From: Symsagittifera roscoffensis
Lineage: Eukaryota > Xenacoelomorpha > Acoela > Convolutidae
Direction of reading: 5' to 3'
Length of the DNA: 64,000 nt
Assembly: GCF_963678635.1 (NCBI RefSeq)
Contig: NC_087068.1
Coordinates: forward strand, 20,130,914 to 20,194,913
Shown: positions 53,241 to 62,859 of the stretch, in pieces
Numbering within the stretch: position 1 is the stretch's first letter
Layout: each line of letters starts with the position of its first letter
The notes under the pieces: model-generated
The model's database searches: none
Seen by the model: only the letters and a program-made list of their open reading frames with translations
Told to the model about the DNA's origin: nothing
Translations under genes and position numbers: made by a program

Positions 53241-56200
53241 AGAAAGTCCAGATGATGATGAAATCTTTCCTTTTATAGTAGATGCAACCACTGATAGAGG
53301 ACAGCATATATTTTGCAAAAATTTACTATTAAATTTATTTGAACCCGGAATCAGTCCATGTAAAACAGAGTTCCCAGATGTAAAAATCAAAAGACAAATC
53401 ATAGACCACTACTTAAAAGATATATGCAACATAACACAACAGTATGGAATCTACTCCATAGAATTCACCTCACCAAACCATAATAATAGAAAATATACAA
53501 TTCAAACAGACGATCTTGATTTAGAATTTTCAAAAGTTTTTTCAGAATATATAAAAAGCATCCAATATCATAACTCACAAAGAGCAAACTCCATATTCAC
53601 CAATGAAGTTTTCGCAATAATATATAGTTATATTTCGATATTAGAAAACGAAATCCCAATAACAAATGTCTCACCGACAGAAACATCTAAACATTTAAGA
53701 GTACGACATGAAATCACACTACTCTCTAGTTATTTAAACATCATTAAAGAAAATTTCACGAAAGACGACGTTTCACAACATACAAAACACGATCTACAAA
53801 AAATTTTGGCATGGTTCATAATAGATTATTTCACACACAATATTGATTTAATTGCACAAGCAAGAAAAAATTTTAGACCCCAAAACTCGAACGATGATAC
53901 CGCTATCACAGAACAATCAGATTATGTTTGGGACCCCGAATGGTCTCATCCCGCATTTATAAGCTTCCCACAAACAATCTCAAGTCAAGCAATAAGTACG
54001 ATATCTTACATAAGAGATTATGTAAAAGTAATACCATTAACCATTGATGCGACACCATTAAACTATAATACATTTTTACCCGATACACAAAATAATAGTT
54101 TAAACTCTACAGTTATACACAATGAAAACCTCAATGGAACTAGGAATCTTACTCAACAAGATATCCAGACACCATCACACTTCATAAATGAAGAAATTGT
54201 ACACACAACAACTACACAACAAAGTATTTCACCAATACGCCCAAATTTAACAACACCAAGAAATACAAATCCTTCACAAACACAGGTAACCTTACAATCA
54301 ACCGTTAAACCTTCGGTTGCCCCTAAATATTCACATATGGATTACCAAACATACAGACCCATGACAATACCATCAAAAACACACAAAACATTCACTAGAA
54401 ACAACTTTGCAGACCATAATTATAATTATACACATCCCTCAAAAACATATAACCAACCACAAAGAAATTTTAACCAATATACAAGATCTCGAAATTGGGA
54501 TAACCCAATGACCCAACCTAATTCAATAAATTTCCAAACAAATCCTCCACAGGATCACAGTGAAAATTACCCATTTTTTCAGCAAAATAAAAATAAAAAA
54601 CAAACATCTTATCAAATGGATTATTTATCCTCAGATGATGATTTCTTACAACCAGATATATTTGCAACAAATACTCAAGAATATCGTAGACAAGGAATAC
54701 AGAAAACACGTACAAATCATAGAAATTTTTCTCCACAACCAATAGATGCACAACATCAACAACCAATTCAACAACAAAATCTAATTAATACACAATCTTT
54801 TCAACCAATTCAACAACAAAATCCAATGACTGCACACTCGTATCAAGCATCACAAATGCAAAATGAAATACCACTCCCATATTATCTCCAACAACATGAA
54901 ATAACAAGAAACCAACTTTCAAATTTTTCTCAAATGCCAAATGCAGCAGAATCATTACAAATGACAATGAATCCATACCTTATGGGTGGATCATCAATAA
55001 CATCAAACAAACCTTTAATGGTTTTCACAGGAACAGACCCTGAATATTCTGTAGAAGATTATTTAAATGCAGTAACAGCAAACCTGATTTTAAATATTGG
55101 ACCTGAACCAATTAATACGCCACTACATCAAAATTGGATACATCGACGCACAGCGTTAATACAAACAACCTTAGATGGCGCAGCCCAAAAATGGTTTTCA
55201 GTACTACCTCTAGAAATAAAATCAAACTGGAAAAGGTTTACACAAGAATTTTCAAAAATGTTTGACTCCGAAAGAAACAAACAACAACAAAGAGTTTTAT
55301 GTAATGAAATTCGCAGATTACCAAACGAAACCATCAAGCAATTAGCAGTACGAATCGAAACACTAGTTCGAAAAGCATATTCATTAAATACACATGACTA
55401 TAAAAACACAAAGATGACAGAAATCTTAATGATGACCTTAACACCACAATTAAGGAAAATAGCAATAAAAAAGAGAGCATCCCATCCTTCTTCAATTCGA
55501 GAACCCGATTTAGATTTTCGAAAACTAGTAGACAAACTAGAACAAGCAGAAATCACGATGAAACTAGAAGAAACGGAAAATCTGAAATTACAATACGTTA
55601 ATAGAATTGAAACGACTCCCACTAATATTAATAATATACAGGAATCAGAGACAGACCTCGTTGAAAAAATCACTGAAATACTCAATATTTATGAAAAGAA
55701 CCCAAACTTTAAAGGCAAACCATCTTTCAAAAAATGGTGTAATTATTGCCGACGATACGGACATAGTATTTCCGAATGTAGACAAAAACAGCAAGACAAT
55801 CAAAATAAACCTCAAAAATATAAAGAACCAAATAAATCATTCTATCAATACATGAAAAAAGATCAAAATCTACCGAACAAAACAGTCCACAGCAACAACA
55901 GTTCAGGAAAACCACTCCCGAACAATACAAATTATACAAGAAATCAATCACCATATAACTCAAGTTATAGAGGAAGATCGCCAGAACGAAGAAATACACA
56001 AAATTCATCACAAAATCACTACAATAGACCAAATAGTAGAAGTAACTACTCCAGATCAAATTCAAATACACAACGATTTGTTTCTAGATCTAATTCCCAA
56101 TCAAGAAATAACTACTATCCAAACAACCAATCACGAAATTCATCATACAATAGGAATAGAAACTACTCCTATAATCGAAATAGAAGTTATTCAAACAACC

Positions 56201-57555
56201 GAAACCAGAATTACCCGAACAATCAATCAAGGAATAACTCATATAATAGATCGAACTATAACAGACCAAACAACAATTATCAAAACAGATCGCGAAATAA
56301 TTCACAAAATCGACACTCAAGTTATAATAATCGTTATAGAAATTATTCCCAATCACCACACCGGAATAATAATAACTATAATAATTCTAATAATCGCCAC
56401 AGAAGTAGTACACCTAAACATCAAAGACAAATCAATCAAGTACAATCTAACCCAGAAACAACATCAGACCCTCCAGGTATTGATGACACAGTAACTGATA
56501 CGTTACAACTCAATCAAATAAACTGTACATCATCAGATTCAGAAAGTGATACTGAAAACACTCTTTCTATCAATATGATAAAAGTCGAAAATGACTATGA
56601 ATCTGTCATATATGAACAACCCTTTTCATCACACATATATGAAAATCAATCAGAATTTCTTCAAAATTATTACACTACACCCATAAATTCCACACCAACG
56701 ACACAAGAAACAAATGAGATTAACACTACAAATCAAACCAATAAAAATACCAAAACAAAATGCTTGAATACAAACCACATTTATCAAAATATACAAAAAG
56801 AACAACCCAAAGAAAAAATTTGGACAATACCATTTCTCTTAGAAAGCCCAAGAAATAAAGAATTTCAACCACCAGACCTTGAAATAGATTTTTTAATTGA
56901 TTCAGGAGCAGAATCAAACATAATAAACATCCCCACATGGAATGAAATAAAAACCTTACACCCAAAGCTAACACCTCTTGAAACCTCCAGCAAACTAGCA
57001 ACAGCACAAGGATCAACATTGATAAACTACGGAAAAATCCAATTATTTCTCCTCCCCACCAGAACAATGGAACAAAGCAAAATTTTAAATAAGCCATTTA
57101 AACAAATATTCCATATCACTGACATTAAATATAATATCATTGGAATACCATTTATTTCGAAGTATATACCAACAATTAACATACTAAATAGTAAAATATT
57201 AATCAAAGATAAATATACAAAAACAAAAGAAACATCCTTAACATTTTTTCAAAGATTAAATAAACAACCACCATTCTTTTCAAAATTCTACCCGATATTT
57301 AACCAACAAAGAAAACACCTAAAACCACTATCAGGAAATATCTATAATTTTTCAATCAAACAAGTTCACCAATATGATAAAGAACAAAACAAACAAAAAT
57401 TTTATATGTCAGAATTTGAATTCAAACCTATTCACAAATTTTTCAAAATCACAATCTCATCCATAAAATATTTGAAAAATTCGAATTCCGATATCATTTC
57501 CTTACATGTCTATAACAACACACCTCTATTGTTAATAAGAGCTACTCAAGTGTGA
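53215..57555 (+). CDS. gag: Truncated Gag-protease of element C (1,446 aa)
   Basis: The frame equals the first roughly 1,437 residues of the element B polyprotein: Gag, capsid, CCHC knuckle, N/R/S-rich tail and protease (FLIDSGAES). At the deletion junction near 57524 it runs into 3' noncoding sequence, adds a few foreign residues (LLLIRATQV) and stops. RT, RNase H and integrase are missing, so it is non-autonomous. The intact Gag could still co-assemble with proteins from complete copies. Confidence 0.9.
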   Translation: MSSTHTPGEESPDDDEIFPFIVDATTDRGQHIFCKNLLLNLFEPGISPCKTEFPDVKIKRQIIDHYLKDICNITQQYGIYSIEFTSPNHNNRKYTIQTDDLDLEFSKVFSEYIKSIQYHNSQRANSIFTNEVFAIIYSYISILENEIPITNVSPTETSKHLRVRHEITLLSSYLNIIKENFTKDDVSQHTKHDLQKILAWFIIDYFTHNIDLIAQARKNFRPQNSNDDTAITEQSDYVWDPEWSHPAFISFPQTISSQAISTISYIRDYVKVIPLTIDATPLNYNTFLPDTQNNSLNSTVIHNENLNGTRNLTQQDIQTPSHFINEEIVHTTTTQQSISPIRPNLTTPRNTNPSQTQVTLQSTVKPSVAPKYSHMDYQTYRPMTIPSKTHKTFTRNNFADHNYNYTHPSKTYNQPQRNFNQYTRSRNWDNPMTQPNSINFQTNPPQDHSENYPFFQQNKNKKQTSYQMDYLSSDDDFLQPDIFATNTQEYRRQGIQKTRTNHRNFSPQPIDAQHQQPIQQQNLINTQSFQPIQQQNPMTAHSYQASQMQNEIPLPYYLQQHEITRNQLSNFSQMPNAAESLQMTMNPYLMGGSSITSNKPLMVFTGTDPEYSVEDYLNAVTANLILNIGPEPINTPLHQNWIHRRTALIQTTLDGAAQKWFSVLPLEIKSNWKRFTQEFSKMFDSERNKQQQRVLCNEIRRLPNETIKQLAVRIETLVRKAYSLNTHDYKNTKMTEILMMTLTPQLRKIAIKKRASHPSSIREPDLDFRKLVDKLEQAEITMKLEETENLKLQYVNRIETTPTNINNIQESETDLVEKITEILNIYEKNPNFKGKPSFKKWCNYCRRYGHSISECRQKQQDNQNKPQKYKEPNKSFYQYMKKDQNLPNKTVHSNNSSGKPLPNNTNYTRNQSPYNSSYRGRSPERRNTQNSSQNHYNRPNSRSNYSRSNSNTQRFVSRSNSQSRNNYYPNNQSRNSSYNRNRNYSYNRNRSYSNNRNQNYPNNQSRNNSYNRSNYNRPNNNYQNRSRNNSQNRHSSYNNRYRNYSQSPHRNNNNYNNSNNRHRSSTPKHQRQINQVQSNPETTSDPPGIDDTVTDTLQLNQINCTSSDSESDTENTLSINMIKVENDYESVIYEQPFSSHIYENQSEFLQNYYTTPINSTPTTQETNEINTTNQTNKNTKTKCLNTNHIYQNIQKEQPKEKIWTIPFLLESPRNKEFQPPDLEIDFLIDSGAESNIINIPTWNEIKTLHPKLTPLETSSKLATAQGSTLINYGKIQLFLLPTRTMEQSKILNKPFKQIFHITDIKYNIIGIPFISKYIPTINILNSKILIKDKYTKTKETSLTFFQRLNKQPPFFSKFYPIFNQQRKHLKPLSGNIYNFSIKQVHQYDKEQNKQKFYMSEFEFKPIHKFFKITISSIKYLKNSNSDIISLHVYNNTPLLLIRATQV

Positions 57556-58195
57556 GTAACTCTTCAAAATAACCGAACTAAAACAAAAAGCTTTTGTGAA
57601 AACAACTAACTAAAATCATAATTAAAAAATATTAAACTAATAAATGTTTTATAAAATGTAAATTACATTATGCAATACATAGATCAGAATACAACACCAA
57701 GGACGAACATCTAAAGACAAAACGACCCCACTACACTCGAGAGAGAATGACCAACCACAATCGATATGCCACTCACAATCACAACTCAAAGGATTTAGAG
57801 TACGACTTGACTTCGCAGAAAAGGACTTCATTGAACTAGACCAATGACCACCTCGATGTTCAAGTATACGTACAGATCCGAGTAACCAGGCATCCCCTCC
57901 ACGCACAATCTCCACGCCATTCCCAAACTAGATCAAACACAAAAGAAGTTCTCCACGCAGAACAGAAAAACCTGACATAGCCAACCATTCTGAAATCAGA
58001 TTTGAGTTTGTTGCGAAGACTTAGTCGTTGTCACTAGAAGACACAACGTCTTATGTCTCTAACTCCAGCTTCCTGGAACTTCTTTAACAAAAAGGAAACA
58101 GAAGAAGTAAGATGTTCGCCAAACACCAACGTCCATCATCCATCCTTCGAATTGCAGAAGAACTATTCTAAAAAACTCTGTAAAACCCGGATGGG
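57526..58195 (+). other. 3' region of element C
   Basis: This is colinear with element B 42437-43112. There is no constrained gene: an antisense ORF shared with B changes almost only by replacement substitutions. Confidence 0.6.
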
Positions 58196-58605
58196 TGGAA
58201 CCTGATCTAAACTACATTTTATGATTGGATAATTTAGATATTTTACCAATGTAAAGTATTTAATATTAACCAATCATGATCCATCTAACTAACAACCCAC
58301 TTATTTGTAAGTGCTGAAGTTACTTGTAATTTCAGCACCAGAGAGATTTGAATTTAACTTAGAAATTAGTTGGACTCTCCCGAGCACTTCAGCAGCCGAA
58401 ATAAACCAGTATACCCTAGATCTATTGAGCCTAGCAGAGACTAGTTAAACAACCTGAGACTAGATAGTATAAGAGTAAGATTAGGATCTGTATTAGACTA
58501 AGAAGTTGCACGAATCTATCCGGCCGAAAATAAGATAGCGTGACGAGCAGACGGTGTACCCTATCCGAAATTACTCTATGAGTTAACCAACTCGGTCCTA
58601 ACTCA
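58196..58605 (+). repeat. 3' LTR of element C
   Basis: This looks identical to the 5' LTR. Its end (CCTAACTCA) abuts TTTAG, the splice acceptor of ANKUB1 exon 3. Confidence 0.95.
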
Positions 58606-58610
58606 TTTAG

Positions 58611-58782
58611 ATGGGGACCTTTGTTGCATGCAGCATTGATGGATCTTCCACACAAAGTGCACAGATGTCTCGTCTCCGAGGAAGACCCAATGATTGCCCG
58701 ATTCCAGGCGAGGGCTGCACTAGCCATTGCAGCCCACTTTGGACTGCTGGATCTTGCATCCAAATTGGCAAGTTATCTTCGA
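58611..58782 (+). CDS. ANKUB1: ANKUB1-like, exon 3 (ankyrin region)
   Basis: The acceptor TTTAG ends at 58610. GG from exon 2 plus A gives G, and the next codon is TGG, restoring the WDGW signature of the family at the junction. The exon encodes GPLLHAALMDLPHKVHRCLV and ARAALAIAAHFGLLDLASKL, matching the first helical/ankyrin segment. The donor is placed at CGA|GTTTTG (58783), phase 0; it is weak but is the only one in the phase required by exon 4. Confidence 0.82.
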
Positions 58783-58936
58783 GTTTTGTGAAATCGCCAA
58801 AATGCTCAACACGCAATCTGTTTAACTTTATTTTTACTCTTGAGTAATAATAAGTAACATTGAGTAGCATTAAGACTATGATTGAGATCATTTAACCATG
58901 AGGAAAAGGGGGTCTTAACTTAACCAATTGAAACAG

Positions 58937-59315
58937 GTGATCGGAATGGGGGTCCGTCCAGACATCCCGATCGGAACCCACCCGGCTACCCATTGGTGTT
59001 CCTCGAAACACAACTCCCACATCGAGACCTTGAAGTCCCCCATACACGTTGCCGCCGAAAGAGACCAACTAGCCTTTCTCAAACTTATCATCGGCCACAA
59101 TGTAACTTATTGTGTAGCACGTGACGGGAAGGATTTAACGGCGTTAAGTGTCGCGCTGAGGAAAAACAATCGGAAAAGTGCTTCATTGCTGATTACGAAG
59201 GCGTGGAGTAAACAACCACCGGCCAGTGAGACGACGTTCCCTTTGCCGATTTACACCAAGCTGAAAAAATGGTGTGAACTAGCAAAGGATGAGATATACT
59301 CTATGTATTACGGAG
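58937..59315 (+). CDS. ANKUB1: ANKUB1-like, exon 4 (ankyrin repeats)
   Basis: The acceptor GAAACAG at 58936 starts VIGMGVRPDIPIGTHPATHW, matching the conserved G-x-R-P...G-x-HP segment. SPIHVAAERDQLAFLKLIIG and DLTALSVALRKNNRKSASLL are ankyrin repeats, followed by KAWSKQ...LPIYTKLKKWC. The donor GGAG|GTAAGA at 59316 is near perfect. Exons 3-4 are the best conserved part of the gene. Confidence 0.87.
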
Positions 59316-59376
59316 GTAAGAAACCTTTTTGGTGATTTTGTTCAATTCAGCTCTGAACAATCATTGTAAATTTCAG

Positions 59377-59517
59377 AAGAAAACGGAAAGGGAAACTCGC
59401 CACATTTTTCCAATAGGGCTTGGAAAATTTTTCATGATTCCCACAAGGTTTTAGATATGAACTTGTCTGAAGAAAAAACAACAAAAAAAACTCTGAAGGC
59501 AACCCATTTTTGAAGTG
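59377..59517 (+). CDS. ANKUB1: ANKUB1-like, exon 5 (end uncertain)
   Basis: The acceptor AAATTTCAG at 59376 joins in phase to EENGKGNSPHFSNRAWKIFH, similar to the short SxxWH-like segment after the ankyrin block of the family. The frame stays open to TGA at 59515-59517. Possible donors (AAG|GTTTTA at 59448; CTT|GTCTGA at 59465) are weak. Only the second has the phase needed by the last exon, so either it is used or an additional exon is unrecognised. Confidence 0.5.
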
Positions 59518-59605
59518 TTACAGTTCAATAACAACAAAAGCGTTTCAGTTAACACCAGACGTTATTTTGAGTTGAGTTTTCGTGCAGATCTAAAAATGCG
59601 CGTCC

Positions 59606-59700
59606 AGACAATTCGGCCACAGACAATTCAGCCGATTTGAAATTCAGACAATTCAGCCAAAATTATGCAGACAATTCAGCCAAAGACAATTCAGCAATTG
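59606..59700. repeat. Short interspersed motif AGACAATTCAGCC
   Basis: AGACAATTC(A/G)GCC occurs five times within 95 bp in the ANKUB1 intron, at irregular spacing (12-25 bp). It is a degenerate minisatellite or a cluster of protein-binding sites. Confidence 0.6.
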
Positions 59701-60671
59701 CAATTTTTTCTTTAGATCCGAATCTGGCGAAGAAGTCTTCAATCAAAATTCCGAAATGGTAAGGAGATAATTATGAGACTATTCAGAGTTTGATATTGGA
59801 TTTTTGAGAGAAATTCAGTCTGTTAAAATGGGTTTGCTTATTTCGCCAACATATTTTTCACCAGTTGATCTACTTTGAATTTCCAATTTCTCTTGAAACA
59901 CTAAGATTCATTTTTCTAAACGTTTTCACCTCTTTCTACAGTCACGGGACGTTGAAGTTGCCTTTTTTTGATTTCAAGAAGCAAATGAACGGATTTTTTT
60001 CATGATCTTTTTTGTGTTCTCTGCAACTATCAAAATTATAGAATTGATAATTTAACGCAAGCTAATTTAAATTATTTGTAAGCATCATGCCTGATCAAAT
60101 ATTGAGAATTGAAAGATATACTTGGTCCGGCGCCAAAAAAGGCCGTATCTGTTTTGGGCGTTTATACTAGAACTTTGGACAAAAATTTTGAGACACCATA
60201 ACTGCTTATGAGAACCCTTTGCATGAATCGAAGATGTCACTTTTCCAAAAATCTGCTAGATTAGTTTTTTTTGGCTTATTTCGACCAACAACGGAAAACT
60301 TCTTGTAAAAATTGAATCATGGATGCTTTTTCGATCGTCTGTCATTTTTTCGACGCAGAGAGACTAAGTGAACATCATAAACTTTACTACGAACCAATTT
60401 CAGCCAATCAATTCAATCTCAATGTGTTGTTTTCGAGGATGTTTCCAGAGCAAGAGCACTTCTGAAACTTGTTTTGACTTACTGGCTATTTTACGCCATC
60501 AAATTACGAGTTCTCAGTATTTCAGCTACTAAGATTCTTCCAAAAATGTTATTTAGCATGTGTCGAAATTTCAATCCTATATCTTTAATAGTTGTCAAAA
60601 AAGCGAATACGTCAAAACGTGAAGAAAAAGTCGTTCATTTTCGCGTTGAAAGCAAAAAGTTGCAACTTCTA

Positions 60672-60700
60672 TGTCCGGTGACTGTAAATACGCACTGTGG
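60672..60700. repeat. Diverged Tc1-type terminus in ANKUB1 intron
   Basis: TGTCCGGTGACTGTAAATAC followed by GCACTGTGG resembles the element end seen at 3886 and in the tandem array. The other end was not found. Confidence 0.35.
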
Positions 60701-60828
60701 CTAATCTTTGTTGATTCTGGCTTAGTAAGCTCAGAAGTGTTTATAGAGGGGAACATAAATTCTGGGGCGCATGATCCTTTGTTCTAAACTAAAAAGGGAG
60801 ACAATTTTTTTATCCACATGAGGTTCAG

Positions 60829-61672
60829 ATCTCGAAGGGAGGCCATCATCCAACTCACAAAAGTCACTGTTTCAACTCTAATGGCTTTTCAATCGACATT
60901 TTTGGTTTTAAGGTACCAAAAATCCAAATCCAACATTAACCTAGTGGGCCAACCACTTCTTCTGGAAGGATTCTCAGAAGACATAATGCAATCGAAGCTG
61001 ACCAAATCACATGCGATCAAAAGCTACGACATTCACTACAGAGCCTCGACAGCTCAGCCGAGAGCACGACTTCCGACAATCCGAATGGAAACACCTCCCT
61101 TGGTTCGCCGAGAACGAATCAAATACGAAGCAAGGAAGTCGGGAATTCCGGATGACGACATCCCGAATATTCTAGAAGCCGCGCTAAGAAGCGCAATGAA
61201 GCCCCAGTCGGAGCCGAAATCAAGTTTGCTGAACCGAAGGAAAAGTCGGTTTTTTGATTCGGGCTTTAATTCGTTCCGAAAAGAAAATACGAATATCACA
61301 TTCGTTACCAAAAGCAAACTGAATTTGAATTCGGACGATGAGTCGACGAAACGAAATCGTCCCATGAGTGTCATGTCACGGCTTTCAACTCGAAATAGTG
61401 ACCGGCAAATTTTGCTACCGCCTAAAATAGATAAAAACAGCGCATTAAGGCCACCAATTTTTGATGCTTATGGTGGGACTACACATGACAATTTACACCA
61501 GACAATTTCAGCCGTTGAAAGAAAACTGGGACAGAGTTTGAGAGATAAAGCGATTGAGAGTTTGAATGTGGCTTCGACGTTCAAAAAGAAAGCATGGCTT
61601 CATCAGATAAACTTAGCGAATAGTTTGTCGAGAAACGCAATTCAAAGACCGATTACGTTCCAGAAACTGTAG
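60829..61672 (+). CDS. ANKUB1: ANKUB1-like, last exon
   Basis: The acceptor AGGTTCAG at 60828 opens a 281-codon exon to TAG at 61670-61672. Most of it is basic, low-conservation linker (PPLVRRERIKYEARKSGIPD, SLLNRRKSRFFDSG). The C-terminus is diagnostic: AIESLNVASTFKKKAWLHQI followed by NLANSLSRNAI matches the conserved ANKUB1 tail (A..F..KPWL.QL..A..L). An in-frame ATG at 60818 lies in the intron, so this is not a separate gene. Confidence 0.78.
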
Positions 61673-62104
61673 ACTAAATTCATGTTTGTTTTTGAGTGTG
61701 CAATAATGACGTGCTTTTTAAGATGCTTCTATTTTCCTGTATATAATGCTAATTTTCAGTGCAGCTTAAAATTTAATTTAACGCTTATTTCAACACTTGA
61801 GATTCAAAAACTGCTAAAGAATATTTTAAGGGGGAATGCGTGCCAAGCGGACGCTATTAGTTATGGTCAAAGCCTTCCAAAATTGCTCCAAAACTACCTT
61901 TGGCCTGCTTTCTCAAAAAGTTGTCTTCGACGCAGAAAAATTCGAAATATTCATTAGAGATTTTCGCGCCAATTTTTGACATTTGTTTTTATTTTAGAAA
62001 CCCTGAAAAGTCCGTTTGTATTATCTACCCACATTCCAGACTGTGTTATTTTGTTGAACGAAGCTCTTTTTTGCGACTCAAGGTCGTTTTTTGCGTCTAG
62101 AACT
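61673..62104. other. 3' flank of ANKUB1
   Basis: This probably contains the 3' UTR. No canonical AATAAA is obvious in the first 400 bp. The short ORFs here look like noncoding sequence. Confidence 0.4.
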
Positions 62105-62330
62105 TTGACGTGATACCACTATTGCAACCGTAATCGGTCAGGCTGTGGTAGACCTGATGCTAGAGGTCAAGTGAGAGCTCGTCCTCACACACTATCATTG
62201 CCTTGGCAGAGGATCCAATACAGGATCTGAGCTTTTTGAAGTGAACGACTTACCACTATGCTAAGTGCCTATTCGCTCGACGCGATATGAAGTTTCCTCG
62301 AGGTGCCTCATTACGAGGCCAAACTGTGTA
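62105..62330 (-). repeat. tRNA-derived SINE remnant
   Basis: On the minus strand an A-box-like TAGCATAGTGGTAAGTCG is followed by a B-box-like TATTGGATCC at SINE spacing, and then by a 100-bp body rich in inverted pieces (AGAGGTCAAGTGAGAGCTCG on plus). The boundaries are approximate. Confidence 0.4.
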
Positions 62331-62339
62331 TTTTGTCAA

Positions 62340-62850
62340 ATGTAAGCGGATTCCGCAACAAACTTATAATACATAATCGTCGCGGAATCCGCAGCATTGC
62401 TGGTTTTTTTAGATTTTTTTGCTGTTTTCGATTCCTCAAAAAAATAGCTAAAACATTGTAGCGCTCAAAATTACTCCAAAAACAGGTAACTTTGAGGAAT
62501 CCCCATTAAAAATTGTGGAATCCGCAACAAAGTTTGTGTAATTCATTACAAAATTTGCAAAACTGGAACAGTTCGCGGAATCCACAAACAATTACAAGTT
62601 TGTGTGTTTAGTAAATTAATGTTGTCGTGGAATCCGCGGCTGTAAGTGGAATCCGCAAACTGAGAGCGGAATCCTCAAATTGTAAGCGTATTCCGCATGA
62701 ATTTGCGGAATCCACTTACATTTGCGGAATCCGCTTAAGTTTGCGGAATCGGGAACAACTAGTTAGGTTCGGTCATTGCGGAATTTACAACAAAATTAAT
62801 ATGCCAACAAAAATTACGTTACAAAAATTTGTGCGCGGAATCTACGGAAA
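62340..62850. repeat. Cluster of GCGGAATCCGC-like near-palindromes
   Basis: About 13 variants of (G/T)GCGGAATCCGC(A/T) occur in 510 bp, on both strands and at irregular spacing. Examples are AGCGGATTCCGCAA near 62345, CGCGGAATCCGCAG near 62380, and TTGCGGAATCCGCTTA near 62725. The spacing is not a fixed period, so it is not a simple tandem repeat. Confidence 0.75.
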
Positions 62851-62859
62851 TTTTGTTAG

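Larger units (their letters stand above)
51109..58605 (+). mobile_element. LTR element C: internally deleted copy inside ANKUB1 intron 2
   Basis: Two 410-bp LTRs, identical as far as I can see, flank 6.7 kb. The 4-bp duplication TTTA lies at 51105-51108 and 58606-58609. It keeps the leader ORFs and Gag through protease, then jumps from the equivalent of B position about 31013 to about 42437, losing about 11.4 kb (RT to ORF-f). Shared LTR variants (TTAACCAACTCGG for TTACACTTCGG; AAATAAACC for CAATAAACC) mark a subfamily distinct from A and B. It must have been mobilised by enzymes supplied by another copy. The insertion lies at the very 3' end of the intron. Confidence 0.95.

Noticed and set aside
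58607..58891. Antisense ORF over ANKUB1 exon 3
   Set aside because: The sense strand matches ANKUB1 with correct splice sites; the antisense frame is a shadow.
60474..60704. 76-aa plus-strand ORF upstream of the last ANKUB1 exon
   Set aside because: It is intronic, ends in a transposon terminus and has no similarity to the family.
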